Notes under the pieces: generated by a model
What the model saw: only the letters and a program-made list of their open reading frames with translations
The model's database searches: none
What the model was told of the DNA's origin: nothing
In this document: piece after piece, positions 12,117 through 23,597 of the stretch
Numbering within the stretch: the first letter of the stretch is position 1
Layout of the letters: each line of letters begins with the position of its first letter
Made by a program: the position numbers and the translations under genes
From: Aselliscus stoliczkanus
Taxonomy: Eukaryota; Chordata; Mammalia; Chiroptera; Hipposideridae
Assembly (NCBI GenBank): GCA_033961575.1
Contig: CM066733.1
Coordinates: 140,914,421 to 140,978,420 of the forward strand
Reading direction: 5' to 3'
DNA length: 64,000 nt

Positions 12117-12227
12117 TGCCGGCTGAGTGGCGTGGTGGTGGGGAGCTGGCTTGGGATGCTAGCGGCTCCGGTTCAGATCCCACATATGAGGGCCAGTGAC
12201 ACTGCCCTCCAAAAAAAAAAAAAAAAA
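12117..12227 (+). mobile_element. Short-form tRNA-derived SINE
   Basis: GTGCCGGCTGAGTGGCGTGG to GTGACACTGCCCTCC followed by an A tail. It is the same short form as at 14,904, 36,484, 48,737 and 57,372, and lies directly in the tail of the preceding SINE. Confidence 0.85.
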
Positions 12228-12515
12228 AAAAATTGCAAGCTGCTCCTCATCCCCTCCTTCCTGATTCCTCTTTCTCCTAGCTTTTCTTTCTTTTCCATAG
12301 CATATCTTTTACCAGTGGTAAAAAAGAGCATTTCATAAAGATGAAAAAGTCAGTTCATCAGGAAGACATAATACTAAAGGAACATATACCTACTACAAGC
12401 TGCAAGATATCTGAAGCAAAAACTCACAGAACTGAAAACAGAAACAAATCCACAATCATAGTTAGAGCTCTAAACATCCCCTCTCAATCACTGATACAGC
12501 AAGTGCAAAAGAAAT

Positions 12516-12568
12516 CAGTTGGGGCTCTAGCATTTAGTGGCATTTACTAAATGCTAGAGCCCCAACTG
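12516..12568. repeat. Perfect inverted repeat (23-bp arms, 7-base loop)
   Basis: The left arm 12,516-12,538 starts CAGTTGGGGCTCTAGC. The loop is GGCATTT (12,539-12,545). The right arm 12,546-12,568 is its exact reverse complement, ending GAGCCCCAACTG. It sits inside the L1 ORF2 fragment at a point where consensus L1 sequence is missing. Confidence 0.97.
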
Positions 12569-12956
12569 CAGAACCCACATTCTGCCCAAGTGCACACAGA
12601 TTTTTCAAGAGGGGCCACAAGCTGGCCCATAAAATAAAAGTCATGATAAATTTCACAAGGCTGAAATCATATAGAGTATATTTTTGAACACAATGGAATT
12701 TGAAATCAGTAACAACTACTATCTATAAAATTCCCTCAATCTGGAAATTCAATAACATAACAATAAAATAAATAAGAGAAGGCATCAGAAAGGAAATCAG
12801 AAAATATTTTGAACTGAATGATAATGAAACACAACATATCAAAATGTGTGGGGTGCAACTGAGGCAATGATTAGAGGAACACTTATATCTTTAAATGCCT
12901 ACACTATAAAAGAAAAAACAGGTTTAAAATCGATCATCTACTGCGTTGTACACCTG

Positions 12957-12961
12957 AAACT

Positions 12962-12993
<32 letters not shown>

Positions 12994-13005
12994 AATATAT
13001 ATATA
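12957..13005 (+). repeat. (CAA)n tract after an L1 3'-terminal snippet
   Basis: GTTGTACACCTGAAACTAA (the usual L1 3' end in these genomes, also at 25,990) runs into about ten ACA triplets and then a short AT tract, all embedded in the older L1 ORF2 fragment. It looks like a severely 5'-truncated L1 insertion whose tail became a microsatellite. Confidence 0.7.
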
Positions 13006-13290
13006 TTCAACTTTCCACAGTAAGAAGTTGGTAAAGAGCAAATTAAACAAGGTAGAAACAAAGAAAATCATAAAGAGGCAAAAATCAATGACAGGTAATA
13101 AACAAACAAGGAAGGAAATTAACAAAGCCAAAGTAGGTTCTTTGAAAAAAAGTAATAAATGCATAAACCCCTGTCCAAAGTAGTAAAGAAAAACAACAAC
13201 AAAGAACACACAAATTACTAATATCAGCAGTGAAGGGTGGGCCATGACTGCAGATTCTGCAAACGTTAAAAAGGATACTAAGGAGTCACT

Positions 13291-14235
13291 TTCTATCACA
13301 CTGCTCCCCTTGTGTGCCCTCCGCAGCTCCCCTCTGCTGTCCTCACAACATGCCATGCTCCCCACCCTTTGCAGCTGCCATAGCAGCTCACAGGAATGTC
13401 CTCTCACCTAGGCCACATTGCCACTGCGAAATAGCCACACACATATGGTCATAAAATTCTCCAACTCATCACATACCTTCAAAGCCTCCTAATTCATCAA
13501 TGTTCTATCTTCAGGGCTATTATTCAAATTTTACCTGAATGTTAATTGGTGTGCTATGTAGCTGAGGCCCTACACTGAGTTATATTCAAGGAAACATGGT
13601 TCATCAGTCAAAGCAGCTTTAGAACAAGAATTAACAAGAATTTTAAGCTTGATATGTCTCTTCCACAAAACAAGGATTCCCCATCATAAGCTACATCAAC
13701 AGTTCGCAAAACAACCTTTTCTCTCCTCCCCAGTTCTCCTTCCCAAACTTTCCCCCACTCTCCAACTCTGGTTTCTTTTTTCCACACCTTGCATTTTTAC
13801 CCTGGACTACTCCAGCAAGCATCCTTGAGAGAAAATCTCGCCACCACTTCTGCATCACACGGGACCACTCTGGAAAAGCTACAGGATCTGATGACTCCCT
13901 GTCCTCCCTTGAGCCCAAATGAGTTAAACATCGAGGCCTTCAAGAATGTAATTCTTTTATTCTGGCTCCATTTCTCTCAAGCAATTCTTATGAAAATTTT
14001 CTGGAGAGCAAAATTCATTGTTTTTTCCCTTTCCAATTTGAAAACAGGAAAAAAAAAAGCAGAAGATAATTATGATTTTGAATTGACCCTAGTTTTTAAC
14101 ATTCAGGGGTTTTTGTTAGAAAAACATAAAGAAGGGAGGAGGGCCTATCAAATTTGGCAATTTCCCAGGCATATAGAGTAGATTAAAATGGACCTGATTC
14201 TCCCATCCTATGAACGCACTCATCTATCTGCAAGA
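13291..14235. other. Intergenic, nothing recognised
   Basis: No nameable repeat or gene. A 130-codon open frame at 13,789-14,181 lacks similarity to any family I recognise. Confidence 0.45.
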
Positions 14236-14239
14236 TGGC

Positions 14240-14690
14240 TTTACTGCTCCTCCTTTTGAGAGGTCGTCTATTTCTCCATCCCTTCAGTCTGAGGTTGGCC
14301 ATTTGGAAAATGGGACATTAGCAAATGTGACAAGCAGTGGCTTGGATAGGGCTTGCACATTGGGGCTTATTCTTGCTGCTCTTGCTACCCCCATGTAAAT
14401 AAGCCTGGGCTAGCCTAATGGATGATGAGGGACAGGTGGCCTAATCATTCCCATCACTCCAGCCAACACCCCCCAACTGTCCAATGTGTCAGAGTCTGTC
14501 TTAGGTTATCTAACCTCCAGCTGACCCATCAGCTGACCATGGATGTGTGAGCCAAACAGGCAGAGATCAGCCAAGTACGGCCAGACCAGAATAGCCCAGT
14601 CAACTAATCATGAGCTAATTAAACTTGTTCCAAGCCACAAAGTTTTGGGGTAGCATGTTATGTTGCAAAAGCTAACTGAAACAGCATTAA
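14240..14690 (+). mobile_element. MLT1-type MaLR LTR remnant
   Basis: The 3' part (GAGCTAATTAAACTTGTTCC, CACAAAGTTTTGGGGTAGCA, GTTGCAAAAGCTAACTGA) follows the typical MLT1 ending. The upstream part (GCAAGATGGCTTTACTGCTC, TGGAAAATGGGACATTAGC) fits the same kind of LTR. No internal coding region. Confidence 0.6.
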
Positions 14691-14903
14691 AATTATTCAT
14701 TTCTCATTAGTTCAACAGATACCTACTGATGCCTTCTGAGTGCAAGGCCTTCTGCTAAGCACAGGGATCCAAAGCCAAATAAGACTTGGTTTTTACCTAG
14801 AGAGGCTCCCACCGATAGGGTGTACAGATACCAGCACATAGGTAATGACAGTGCAATGCGGTGAATAATGATAAAAGGTATGATTGAAAAAAATATATAT
14901 ATT

Positions 14904-15018
14904 GGGCCGGCCGAGTGGCGCGATGGTTAAGAGCTGGCTTGGGATGCCAGCAGCCCTGGTTTGGGTCCCACATATGAGGGCCAGTGACACTGCCCTCAAA
15001 AAAAAAAAAAAAAAAAAA
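14904..15018 (+). mobile_element. Short-form tRNA-derived SINE
   Basis: GGGCCGGCCGAGTGGCGCGA to GACACTGCCCTC followed by an 18-20 base A tail. Contains A-box and B-box-like (GGTTTGGGTCC) motifs. It splits an older LINE-like repeat (14,700-15,190). Confidence 0.92.
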
Positions 15019-15680
15019 GTAGACATAAGCAAGGTGACTCATTGGCTTACGATGGTCTAGGAAAAAACCAGGTGACATCAGAGTCGGGTCCTCACCAATT
15101 ACTGAAGTTGACCAGGCACGTAAGTTGGGGGAGGACATTCTAGTCAAAGGGAAAAGCATATCCAAAGGCTCAGAAACATAAAAGCATTCATATGAAGGGT
15201 TGTAGTCTGCAAGGGAGTGGAGCAGTGGTGATTAAGAAAACAGAGTTCAAATAACTTATTTGGAAAGAAATCCTATTGCAGAAATAGTATAAAATGAAGA
15301 AATCCCTAAATGAGAAATCCCGAAAGTGAAATATCACAGCAAACTTGTTAAGAGTACAGATTATCACAATTATTTCCCTTCTTCCCACTCTGACGTTGGA
15401 CCCTGTCAGTTAGTAAAGCTATTGGAGTTCAAGTCTCCTCTTATTGACTGTGTTTATCCTGATAGTTTAGTTCACACTATCAGCCTCATTCTTTTTAGGC
15501 TCATTTAATTATATTGTCATTCAAGTTGGAGTATATACACACCTTAATTAGCATATAAACCCCCAATGATATGAGAAGCAGTTATTTGCAAAGCAATCTT
15601 TTTTTTTTTTTTTTTACATTGACTTCCAATTTTCCAAAGTCAGCTACTTAGAACACAGTAGAAAATATTTGGTTTAAGAT

Positions 15681-16570
15681 ACAGATAGCCCCACTTTTTG
15701 AAAGTTGGTGTTACACCACTTCGCTTTTACGCAAGACCTATGTTAGTACCTGTTTCTGCTAACCGAGAAAAAAATCTGAAGAGGATTTTCATTTACGAAA
15801 AAAAGTGAAAAGCCATAATAGTGATTAGTGTTTGTTTTGCACGAGCCCTTATAGAGGCAGGAGCACCCCCAGCCGTGAGAGTGGCCCCACCAAGCTTCTT
15901 CCCTGGAACCACCCTCAGCCTCACAGCATCAAGCAGCACCGCTTTGAACTGTGTCTGTCAGCATCTGGGTTCTATCTTGATTTATTTTGTGCATCGGTTA
16001 GCAAGATGTGTGCGAACATATCAGAAAACCCTAAGAGAGTTAATAAGGGTGTTTCGCTTAGCACAAAACTGGATGCAATTGTTTCCATCGTGAATGAAAC
16101 AAAGACCTTGTGTATGTGTTGAACTTGCCTGCATCCACCATTCAAAATATTTACACGCAGAGGGAAAGAATCTTGAAAGCTGCCGAAGTTACTATTGGTT
16201 CTGCTTGTAGCAAAAGGGTCTCTTTTAGTCGGCATTCAACAAAATAAAATGGGAAGTCCATTGCGTGAGTGGATTGATTGGTGTACAAAGCTTTGTGTTC
16301 TGTTGTCTTATACTTAAGGAGAAATCAGTCATTTTAATAAGTGAAACTGCACATATATTATTTTTACTTTTACAGGCTGTGTTTTGATCATTTTATTATA
16401 TGCTAATATTATTTGAGATTGTATGCGTTATTTGCTATAATTTGGTAGGGTTTTTTGGGTCTGGGAATGCTCAAAAATTTTTCCATATAATTAATGGTAA
16501 CTGTGTCTTCACTTCAGCTGGCAAGTTTTAACAGGAATGCTCTACTTTTGGATAGCAGGGGAAACCTGTA
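15681..16570 (+). mobile_element. Tigger-type (pogo/CENP-B family) DNA transposon remnant
   Basis: The left end CAGATAGCCCCACTTTTTGA and right end near GGGGAAACCTGTA match degenerate Tigger termini. Inside, a frame reads CANISENPKRVNKGVSLSTK followed by LDAIV, the helix-turn-helix start of a CENP-B-like transposase. After a frame change come LNLPASTIQNIYTQRERILK-like and SRHSTK-like stretches. The DDE catalytic domain is missing, so this is an internally deleted, dead element. Confidence 0.85.
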
Positions 16571-17027
16571 ATTTCCTCTTACTGAGATCATGAAGGTAAA
16601 TTTGTTAATAAATGCATTCATGTACTAAATTATTTCTAGTCGTGTGTCTTTCACTGTCCCAAAGAACATATCTTTAGTGTTTAGGGAAGAGTTATGTGAA
16701 GAACTGACAGTTCCTTCTCTGGAACTTGCCCATTTGTTCATGTACCTGGCATAGTTACCAGATATACAGGAGGAGGAGGAGAGGGAGAGAAAGGAGAAGC
16801 AGCAGCAGTAATTCCTGTGTAATTTTAGGCATGTCACAACCTTCCAGAAACAAGCCTACAGAGTACCTGGCATGAGTGCTCTTGAATGAGGCTTGTTGAA
16901 TGAATGAACACACTCCAAATATAAAATGAGAAATTAAATGATTGTTAAAGTACCTACCAATCCCAAGAGTCAAATGTTTTTCCCACGAGACAATACAAAA
17001 GAATACAAAATGTGCACATTAGTTCAA

Positions 17028-17033
17028 TTTATT
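17028..17033 (-). terminator. FBXO30: Candidate distal poly(A) signal of FBXO30
   Basis: AATAAA on the minus strand, followed 10-45 bases downstream by a TG/T-rich stretch (TTTTGTATTCTTTTGTATTG on the minus strand), the usual layout of a cleavage site and GU-rich downstream element. It is the last good signal before the intergenic repeats begin (Tigger element below 16,570). Confidence 0.4.
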
Positions 17034-17249
17034 AATTTAGTCTGACCCAATACATCATTGTATTTGCTGTTTAAAAGGAACACAAAGTATAAAACTATAA
17101 AAAATAATCCTGAAAAGTATATACATTTTTGTCAAAGTATGATATTAAATACGGACCTTTAAAAAGTGTAATTGAGTTGTGCCACAAGGAGTCACAAGAA
17201 AATGTAAAAGGTGATAACTGAACATTGACATTGAAGCCAATTACTCACA

Positions 17250-17520
17250 GTCAGTTGTACAATTCGGTGGCATTTACTATGTTCACAATGTTGTGCAATC
17301 AACACTATCTTGTTCTAGTGTATTTTCATCCCTAGGAGGAAACCAGTACCCATTTAGCAGTCACTTTCCACTATTCCCTCCCCTCCCCAGCCCCTACCAA
17401 CCATTAATCTGCTTTCTGTCTTGATGGATTTACCTATTCTGGATATTTCATATAAACGGAGCCATACAATATGTGGCCTTTTGTGTCTAGCTTCCTCCAG
17501 TTAGCATGTTTTTCAAGAAA
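17250..17520 (+). mobile_element. L1M-type LINE 3' region fragment
   Basis: GTACCCATTTAGCAGTCACT, CAACCATTAATCTGCTTTCT, TTTACCTATTCTGGATATTT and CAATATGTGGCCTTTTGTGT are in the L1 3' order. It lies antisense to FBXO30 near the distal end of the presumed 3' UTR. Confidence 0.8.
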
Positions 17521-17529
17521 CACCATGTC

Positions 17530-20500
17530 CTTTTGCATTTAAGGAAAAAACAACTATTAATGTAAATCATGACAAAAAGAAGACACACTGGCAACTAAAT
17601 GACATCTGAGGTAAGTAAGTCAGTGCAATTACCTTTCAGAATGCAATTCAAGTTTTCAGGACTGAATGGTACTTAAACACTGATCAAATGAACAACACAG
17701 CTTTAACACTTAAAATGCAGCATAAAAATCTTTATAATTCATGCCCACCAAATTATCAATCATTTAAACCAATGTATTTTTATACATCAGAGCTTTCATC
17801 ACAAAGCTATTGGAATGTTGCAGGGAATCAATACTACTCTCCACTTCAAATCTCGTTCTAAGAAACAATTTTTAAGTTATTGACATAAAAGACATCCAGT
17901 TGACATAATCAAGTATTCACTGGGTAATTCTACTCTTGAACAGATGTAATACTTATTATGGTTTCCATTGCTACGGTTTGATTTCTTTTAATCAAATAAT
18001 GTGGTCAAACCTGAATGACACTTTGATTTTTCAATACAAATTCGTGAGCTGACTTTAAAAGCTGAAGATGTTAATCAAATTTAAACTTACTGCCCCAAAC
18101 TACTAAACGTAGGCTGATTAACAGAAAAGTTTTATAAAAACTCTATGTACTTAATCTAGGTTTTCTGATCTAATAACCTGGTCAGAAAATTGAAGTCATG
18201 GGATAAAAATGCAATAATGACAATTAATAAGGCAAGAAGTATTTCAATGAAAAAATAATCTACAATAGCAAAGGAAAGCTCTTGTTTCAACTTCAATCTT
18301 ATGAGCAATAACAAATTATTGCTACTGTTCTTATATTATTAGACCACTGAATAATAATGTAACAATTAATGTTACTCTTTGACTGGAAGGGGTAGAGAAA
18401 GCTATTCTAATTCTACTCAGTTCCTCCGCCAAGGAATGAATCAAAACATATATCAACCTATTTCCCTCTTTAAAGATCTTCTCTGGGAGGGTTGGGAATC
18501 TAACATTTTATATTACAATTTTAAAAGGTAAAAATTAAACTGGATGAATTTGCTTTTATTGGGAAAGGACAATTTGACCTGATGAGTTGGTCAGCCTTAA
18601 AAGAGTTCAACACAAGTGCAGTTTTATTACTTACAAACACATAAACACGATTCCCACCACTAGTATTGAGAATCATTTCCAATCATCATATTTGCATGCA
18701 AATGGGTTAATAAAATGATTTGGGGGATGCTAAAAATTTTATTGATGTTAGTGAAAAAGAAACATATTTCCCGTTTTTCAGTATGCTTTTGAAATGCTGT
18801 TCTTCAAAGTAAATAGACACTTTAGTCCAGCATGTCAAAGATAAAAACAATTATAAAACAGGAGATCCATATCAATGAGTTTTACTGTATTTCTATAAAG
18901 TATTTCACGAATCATCCTTGTGACCCATTTTTTTGTAGCTTATTAAGTCACTCCCCACATAACATATTGGAATGTCAAACATTCTGAATACAAAATGTCA
19001 GTTTTGACATGTTCTAAGGTAAAAAAAGCACAAGATGTACTTCCATTAACACACCTCAAGATGTATTAAAATCTACTTGGCCAATTTATGGAGACTATAC
19101 ATGCAAATATACATATAAATAATGAATTTATAGAACTTTGTCATTCACAGATGCAATCAAGTACCTGTAAAAATTCAACAAAAGACCCTAGTTTTTGCAA
19201 AGGATTTTCAGAGCAACATGCCATACTTAGAAATTAACTATGTTGTTTCTTATTGGTATTACCCAGTAATTCTTCCAAAACACTTATTAGCAATCAAATA
19301 TTCTAGGCAACAATATTTTTCAAAGTAATTTCCTTATATCTAAATGTCCCTTCTCTGTCTGCATTTGTAAAGTAGAAAAGCAACACATCTCTGAAATATC
19401 CCCACACACTCATCAGTACATAAACTTTGAGAACCTTGGTTTTTTCACCCATAAAATGGAAATGTGAAAGGACTCATCTTTTGAACTTACTTTGATCTTT
19501 CAAATCAAAGAAAATGATTGCATAAAAGGTAACTTTACAAAGAAACCATTATTCCTCTTCCCTTATTTTGAGAAAGGAGCTTACTCCTTTACGGTTGGAC
19601 TCTACTGCAAATGCAGCTCAACTTTCCTGTTCGGAAATTTGACTTAGAGCAAATCCTAATAAGACCCATACTGAATTATTTTAAATACAATAGACAAGTC
19701 ACTGATGAGCTGATTTTCTTTAAAGGCATAACTAATATTCTCTTGCATGTGAAGTAAAACCACTTAGAGCAGCATTTAGCTAACCAGCCAAACACATATC
19801 AAAGAAATTCTTTCCATCAAAGGCTTTGTCCAGCCTTTTGAGAGAATGAGGGCCAAATGCTTTCTTTCCACTGCTATTCTAAACATCTACCTCTGCAGGT
19901 TCCAATCACATCACCTTTCAATGTCATGTATGAAACAAACACATTTTTTTAATGTTTGCAAAACTTTCCTTAGAAATTTTCAAAAATTAACAAACCCCAA
20001 TGTCTTTTTAAGTTGGGATGCAAAAAAACATGAAGAAATGTGTTTTGCTTCTAAATGCCAAAGACTACATTCAAACTACCAAAGGTAAAAATCTGTTATC
20101 AATACAGTAATATAAACTATCCTATCTTCAAGTTTTATAGAAACCTCCATTATCTCCGGCATTACTAAGATCCCAATATCCAATGCTAAGGGACAGTTAA
20201 TAACAGCAACAATACTGATGGGATATACAGCACAGGGTCAAAGACCAAAACAGGTCCTACACTACTGACAAACCAGGAGCTCAGCCTTTAAAATCTCTCA
20301 CTCACAGGCTGAAAGGATTCCTACAAATATTCCTGTAGGATTTAATCCAGTATTTGTCTACTCCTATCCTTTACTTATCCTAGAAATCTAATAACGTTCA
20401 CATGACCGCAGCCACTAAACAAAGAGTGTGAATGAATGATAACTAGGTTACATGTTAGTGCTAATCAACTGCAAGTTCATTATTTACCTTGAACAGGAGA

Positions 20501-20700
20501 AAACACTAGTGAAATACTAATAAAACACTAAATTTAAAATTACTAGTAAATACTAGTTTTAAAAAAAATGTCCCCAGTGTATTTTGTCATATGGGTGTAA
20601 TTTATATATATATATAAATTAACCTCACCATTAATTAATAATAAATTACCATTACTCTTAATTAACTTTTGGACTACACATATATGTACATACACACATT
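17530..20700. other. Repeat-poor AT-rich block (presumed 3' UTR)
   Basis: About 3.2 kb in which I recognise no transposon and no reading frame of note. The lack of insertions contrasts with the flanks and suggests constraint, in keeping with a 3' UTR. Confidence 0.5.
20598..20621. repeat. 24-bp AT palindrome
   Basis: TAATTTATATA and its exact mirror complement flank a TA dinucleotide core. In the presumed 3' UTR this could form a short hairpin or simply be a TA microsatellite. Confidence 0.9.
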
Positions 20701-20714
20701 TACCCACTCCAATA

Positions 20715-20945
20715 ATATATCATTCAGGAGACTAGCTGGCACTTCCCAGGCTCTTCTCCCAAGTTCTCGTACTTTACTGGGAATCAGAATCACATGAAGG
20801 CCTTTGTTAAAACAGATTGCTGATTCCCACCCCAGAGTTTCTGAATCATTAACTCTGTGGAGAGGCCCAAGAATTTGCATTTCTAACAAATTTCTAGGAG
20901 ATGCTGATGCAACTGGTCCAGGGACCACCCTTTGGGAACCACTAC
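20715..20945 (+). mobile_element. MER5A-like hAT-Charlie element
   Basis: AATCAGAATCACATGAAGGC, GAGTTTCTGAATCATTAACT, GAATTTGCATTTCTAACAAA, TGCTGATGCAACTGGTCCAG and GGGAACCACTACTG follow the MER5A order. Old and inactive; lies in the presumed FBXO30 3' UTR. Confidence 0.85.
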
Positions 20946-20984
20946 TGTAAGTGATCTGTGAGTCTTAAAAGCCAATGGGGGCAG

Positions 20985-21074
20985 GGGAGGGAGAAACAGC
21001 AACAGAGGGAGAGAGGTAGAGGGAGGGAGGGAGGGAGAGAGGGAGGGAAGAGAGAGAGCGAGAGCGAGAGCGAG

Positions 21075-21131
<57 letters not shown>

Positions 21132-21190
21132 CAGAGAGAGCAAAGAGAAAGAGAGAGAAAGAGAAAGAGAGAGAGACAGAGAGAGACTCA
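20985..21190. repeat. Long purine tract: (GA)n with GGGA and GAGACA variants
   Basis: About 200 bases of almost pure purine on the plus strand (pure pyrimidine CT on the FBXO30 strand), built from GGGA, GAGC, GA and GACA subrepeats. Reading frames over it (RERERE, SLSLSL) are repeat artefacts. Confidence 0.97.
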
Positions 21191-23597
21191 CAAAGGTAAC
21201 AGGCAGTTCTGCAAGAGGCAGCAGATAAAAGTGAATTCAGATATTTCCCTCCATCCTGATACTCAGCCTTTATCTTGCTGGTTAGCAAACACAGGCATCA
21301 ACAGAATTCTCAAATGACAATTTAATTGTCAACATACAAACCTTTTCATGCTTAAAAGGCTAGACTGTTCACATTACAAGTTTTAGAAAAATAATATTGC
21401 CCCAAACTCTTCAACCTTTCAATGCTTTCAAGAAGACATTGAGGGGACAAGGAAGCTAACTAATGAGTTTTCCACTTTAAAAAAGAAGTTTAATCCTCGC
21501 CAGTAAAACATGGGTGAGCAATGACCAACAAGCAACCCCTACAACATGCAGAAATCCACTCTTTAGAAACAAGATGACTGTGTTTGGGATTTGTCAAACA
21601 ATTATTAAAATTTTATTTAAATGAACGTTTTTCTTTTTAAGTTACTGAGCCATATAAAGGGAAAAATGTTAATTTTATTAGAATTTGAACAAATGTTGCA
21701 CAAAGAACACATTTTAACAAAATAGTACGGTGGCAAACAAACAAAAAAAAAAACACCCAAAGATTGTAAAAGAAATATCAGGTGGAAAAATGTTAAATAT
21801 CTCATGATTCAGTTTGGAAACAAGAAGTCTACACTTAAAAACCAAGGATTTTAAAAAGCACAACCATAAAACAAAAAGTTAATGTTTGTGCTATCCTAAC
21901 CAGACACATTCTTCAGCAAAACTTTAAAAGGCAGAGTTATATTTTACAGTATTTGATAATCTTATTTCTGACTTTCCACAAAAATAGCGACTGTTTGTGT
22001 CATTCAATCTCACCGTTGAAAAAGAAAGTGTAAGCACTGAGAAACAAGTATTCTACTCATTAAAATGACAGGTGAGGCAAAATAATTGATTAGTCTTTAG
22101 TGCTATTATTTTTCAACTGTAATAAGGACTTGATCCAACCAAAACAAGTCTTAAGCAGTTCGGAATTCTTTTCTAATGCCCAAGGAACGCCTCTGCCCAG
22201 CCTGGTTGCCTTATATGGGAATCAAGAACCTCGTACCAGCAGAGCAAGCTCAGGGACAAATGTAGGAGGAGACAAGACAGAGTTGTGATATTTTATAACG
22301 AGGTAACTTGTCACCATTTCAGACTACCAAATGCCAGAAGTTACTTAAAACAAATTACCTAAGCACATCTCCCCATTTTTGCAATTTATTTCTAAATACG
22401 GATATGTTCATTTTTTAAAAAAACTGATCACATCAGGTTAATAGTATTCATAAACTTGAAAACTATACTAAAATAGTTCAAGAACAGGTCTTTGATTATT
22501 TTTCTGTTATACCTCAATCCTTACACCAAGATGAAATTCTTACTTTTTGGTAGAGAAGTCTATAGGAAGTTAAGCTGGAAATGTTTGAGATTGTCAACCA
22601 CAACAGGTTTCTGCATTTTAAGATTGTCATCTTACAAAGATAGCAAATTTCACATATTTAAATGTCTTAAAACATAGTTGTGATTATAAAAAAATCAAAA
22701 GGCAAAAATTTTAAATGTTTATGAAAAAAGTTAAGCCCTTTGCATTCTGAATATTTAAAATTTATTCATACAATATGTCCAATTAAAACTTAAAATGAGG
22801 TATATTTTCTTCTCCACAAATATCACATACCTAGCAAATAATACCATGAACAGTTTTCAAATTAAAATAAATACACAGGCTTTTTGTTTGTTTTTGCTTT
22901 AACCTGTCATATAACACATTGTTGTGTCTTTGGATGTGGCATCTAACATAAAAAGAAAGTTGCAAATGAACACTCTCTAAATCAGAGACGTAAATACATA
23001 AGGTGAAAACATCTTTGTGAATTATTTTTAAAACAGGATAAATGGCATTACCAGTCATAATTTAAATATTATGTAAGTACAGAGATCATCTATCTGTCAA
23101 CAATTGTATTGGGGAGCAAGAGAAAATAAAATCTTTATAATGATCTTATGGCAGTGCTTAAGCAACTGAAGTTTTTAATCTGAAAAATGTATGCTGCAAA
23201 AATTTGAATGAAAATTTTACTTTTTGAATGCATGGGTTGCAACCCACAAAAAACATGAGGACTATATTGTTTGGTCAGGATCTTGTTAGTTTAAGAAGCA
23301 AAAAATTCAAGAGTCAAAATATGCACACCATTAAAAATACTAATTCTGAAAATTATGTAGCTAAAAATTAAATCACCCTGTCCAGCAAGTTCCAAAAATT
23401 TCACACATTTCAAACATTAAGGCAACTTTTTCCCAACTAAACAGTATTTTATAAAAATATATGTCACTTCAAAACATTATATACACAGTGACAATAAATT
23501 TAGCTAGTTGTAATCTTTAATACATTAATAAAGTGTCACATATTACAAAGAAATTATACTAGGTGCTTGCATGTATGTGCAAGTGAAGTTAAAGTTT

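Larger units (their letters stand above)
12340..13290 (+). mobile_element. L1 ORF2 fragment (old LINE-1), rearranged
   Basis: Plus-strand sequence follows the L1 ORF2 endonuclease-to-RT linker order: ACAAATCCACAATCATAGTT, AGTGCACACAGATTTTTC, GCTGGCCCATAAAATAAAAG, AACACAACATATCAAAATGT, TTTAAATGCCTACACTATAA, AGAGCAAATTAAACAAGG, CACACAAATTACTAATATCA. The frame is broken. Two insertions interrupt it: a palindrome at 12,516-12,568 and an L1 3'-end snippet with a (CAA)n tract at about 12,937-13,005. No function expected. Confidence 0.85.
17034..23597 (-). other. FBXO30: Probable long 3' UTR of FBXO30
   Basis: From the stop codon to about 17,030 the DNA is AT-rich and lacks young SINEs. About 3 kb of it (17,530-20,700) has no recognisable transposon at all, unlike the flanking intergenic DNA. 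It contains one old L1 3' fragment (17,250-17,520), one MER5A-like element (20,715-20,945), a long GA/CT tract (20,985-21,190), and several minus-strand poly(A) signals (ATTAAA 23,521-23,516; AATAAA 22,766-22,761, 22,390-22,385, 21,679-21,674, 21,617-21,612). Alternative short and long 3' ends are therefore likely. The extent is inference. Confidence 0.45.

Noticed and set aside
1..17000. Exons of EPM2A (expected downstream neighbour)
   Set aside because: No dual-specificity phosphatase or carbohydrate-binding coding segments seen.
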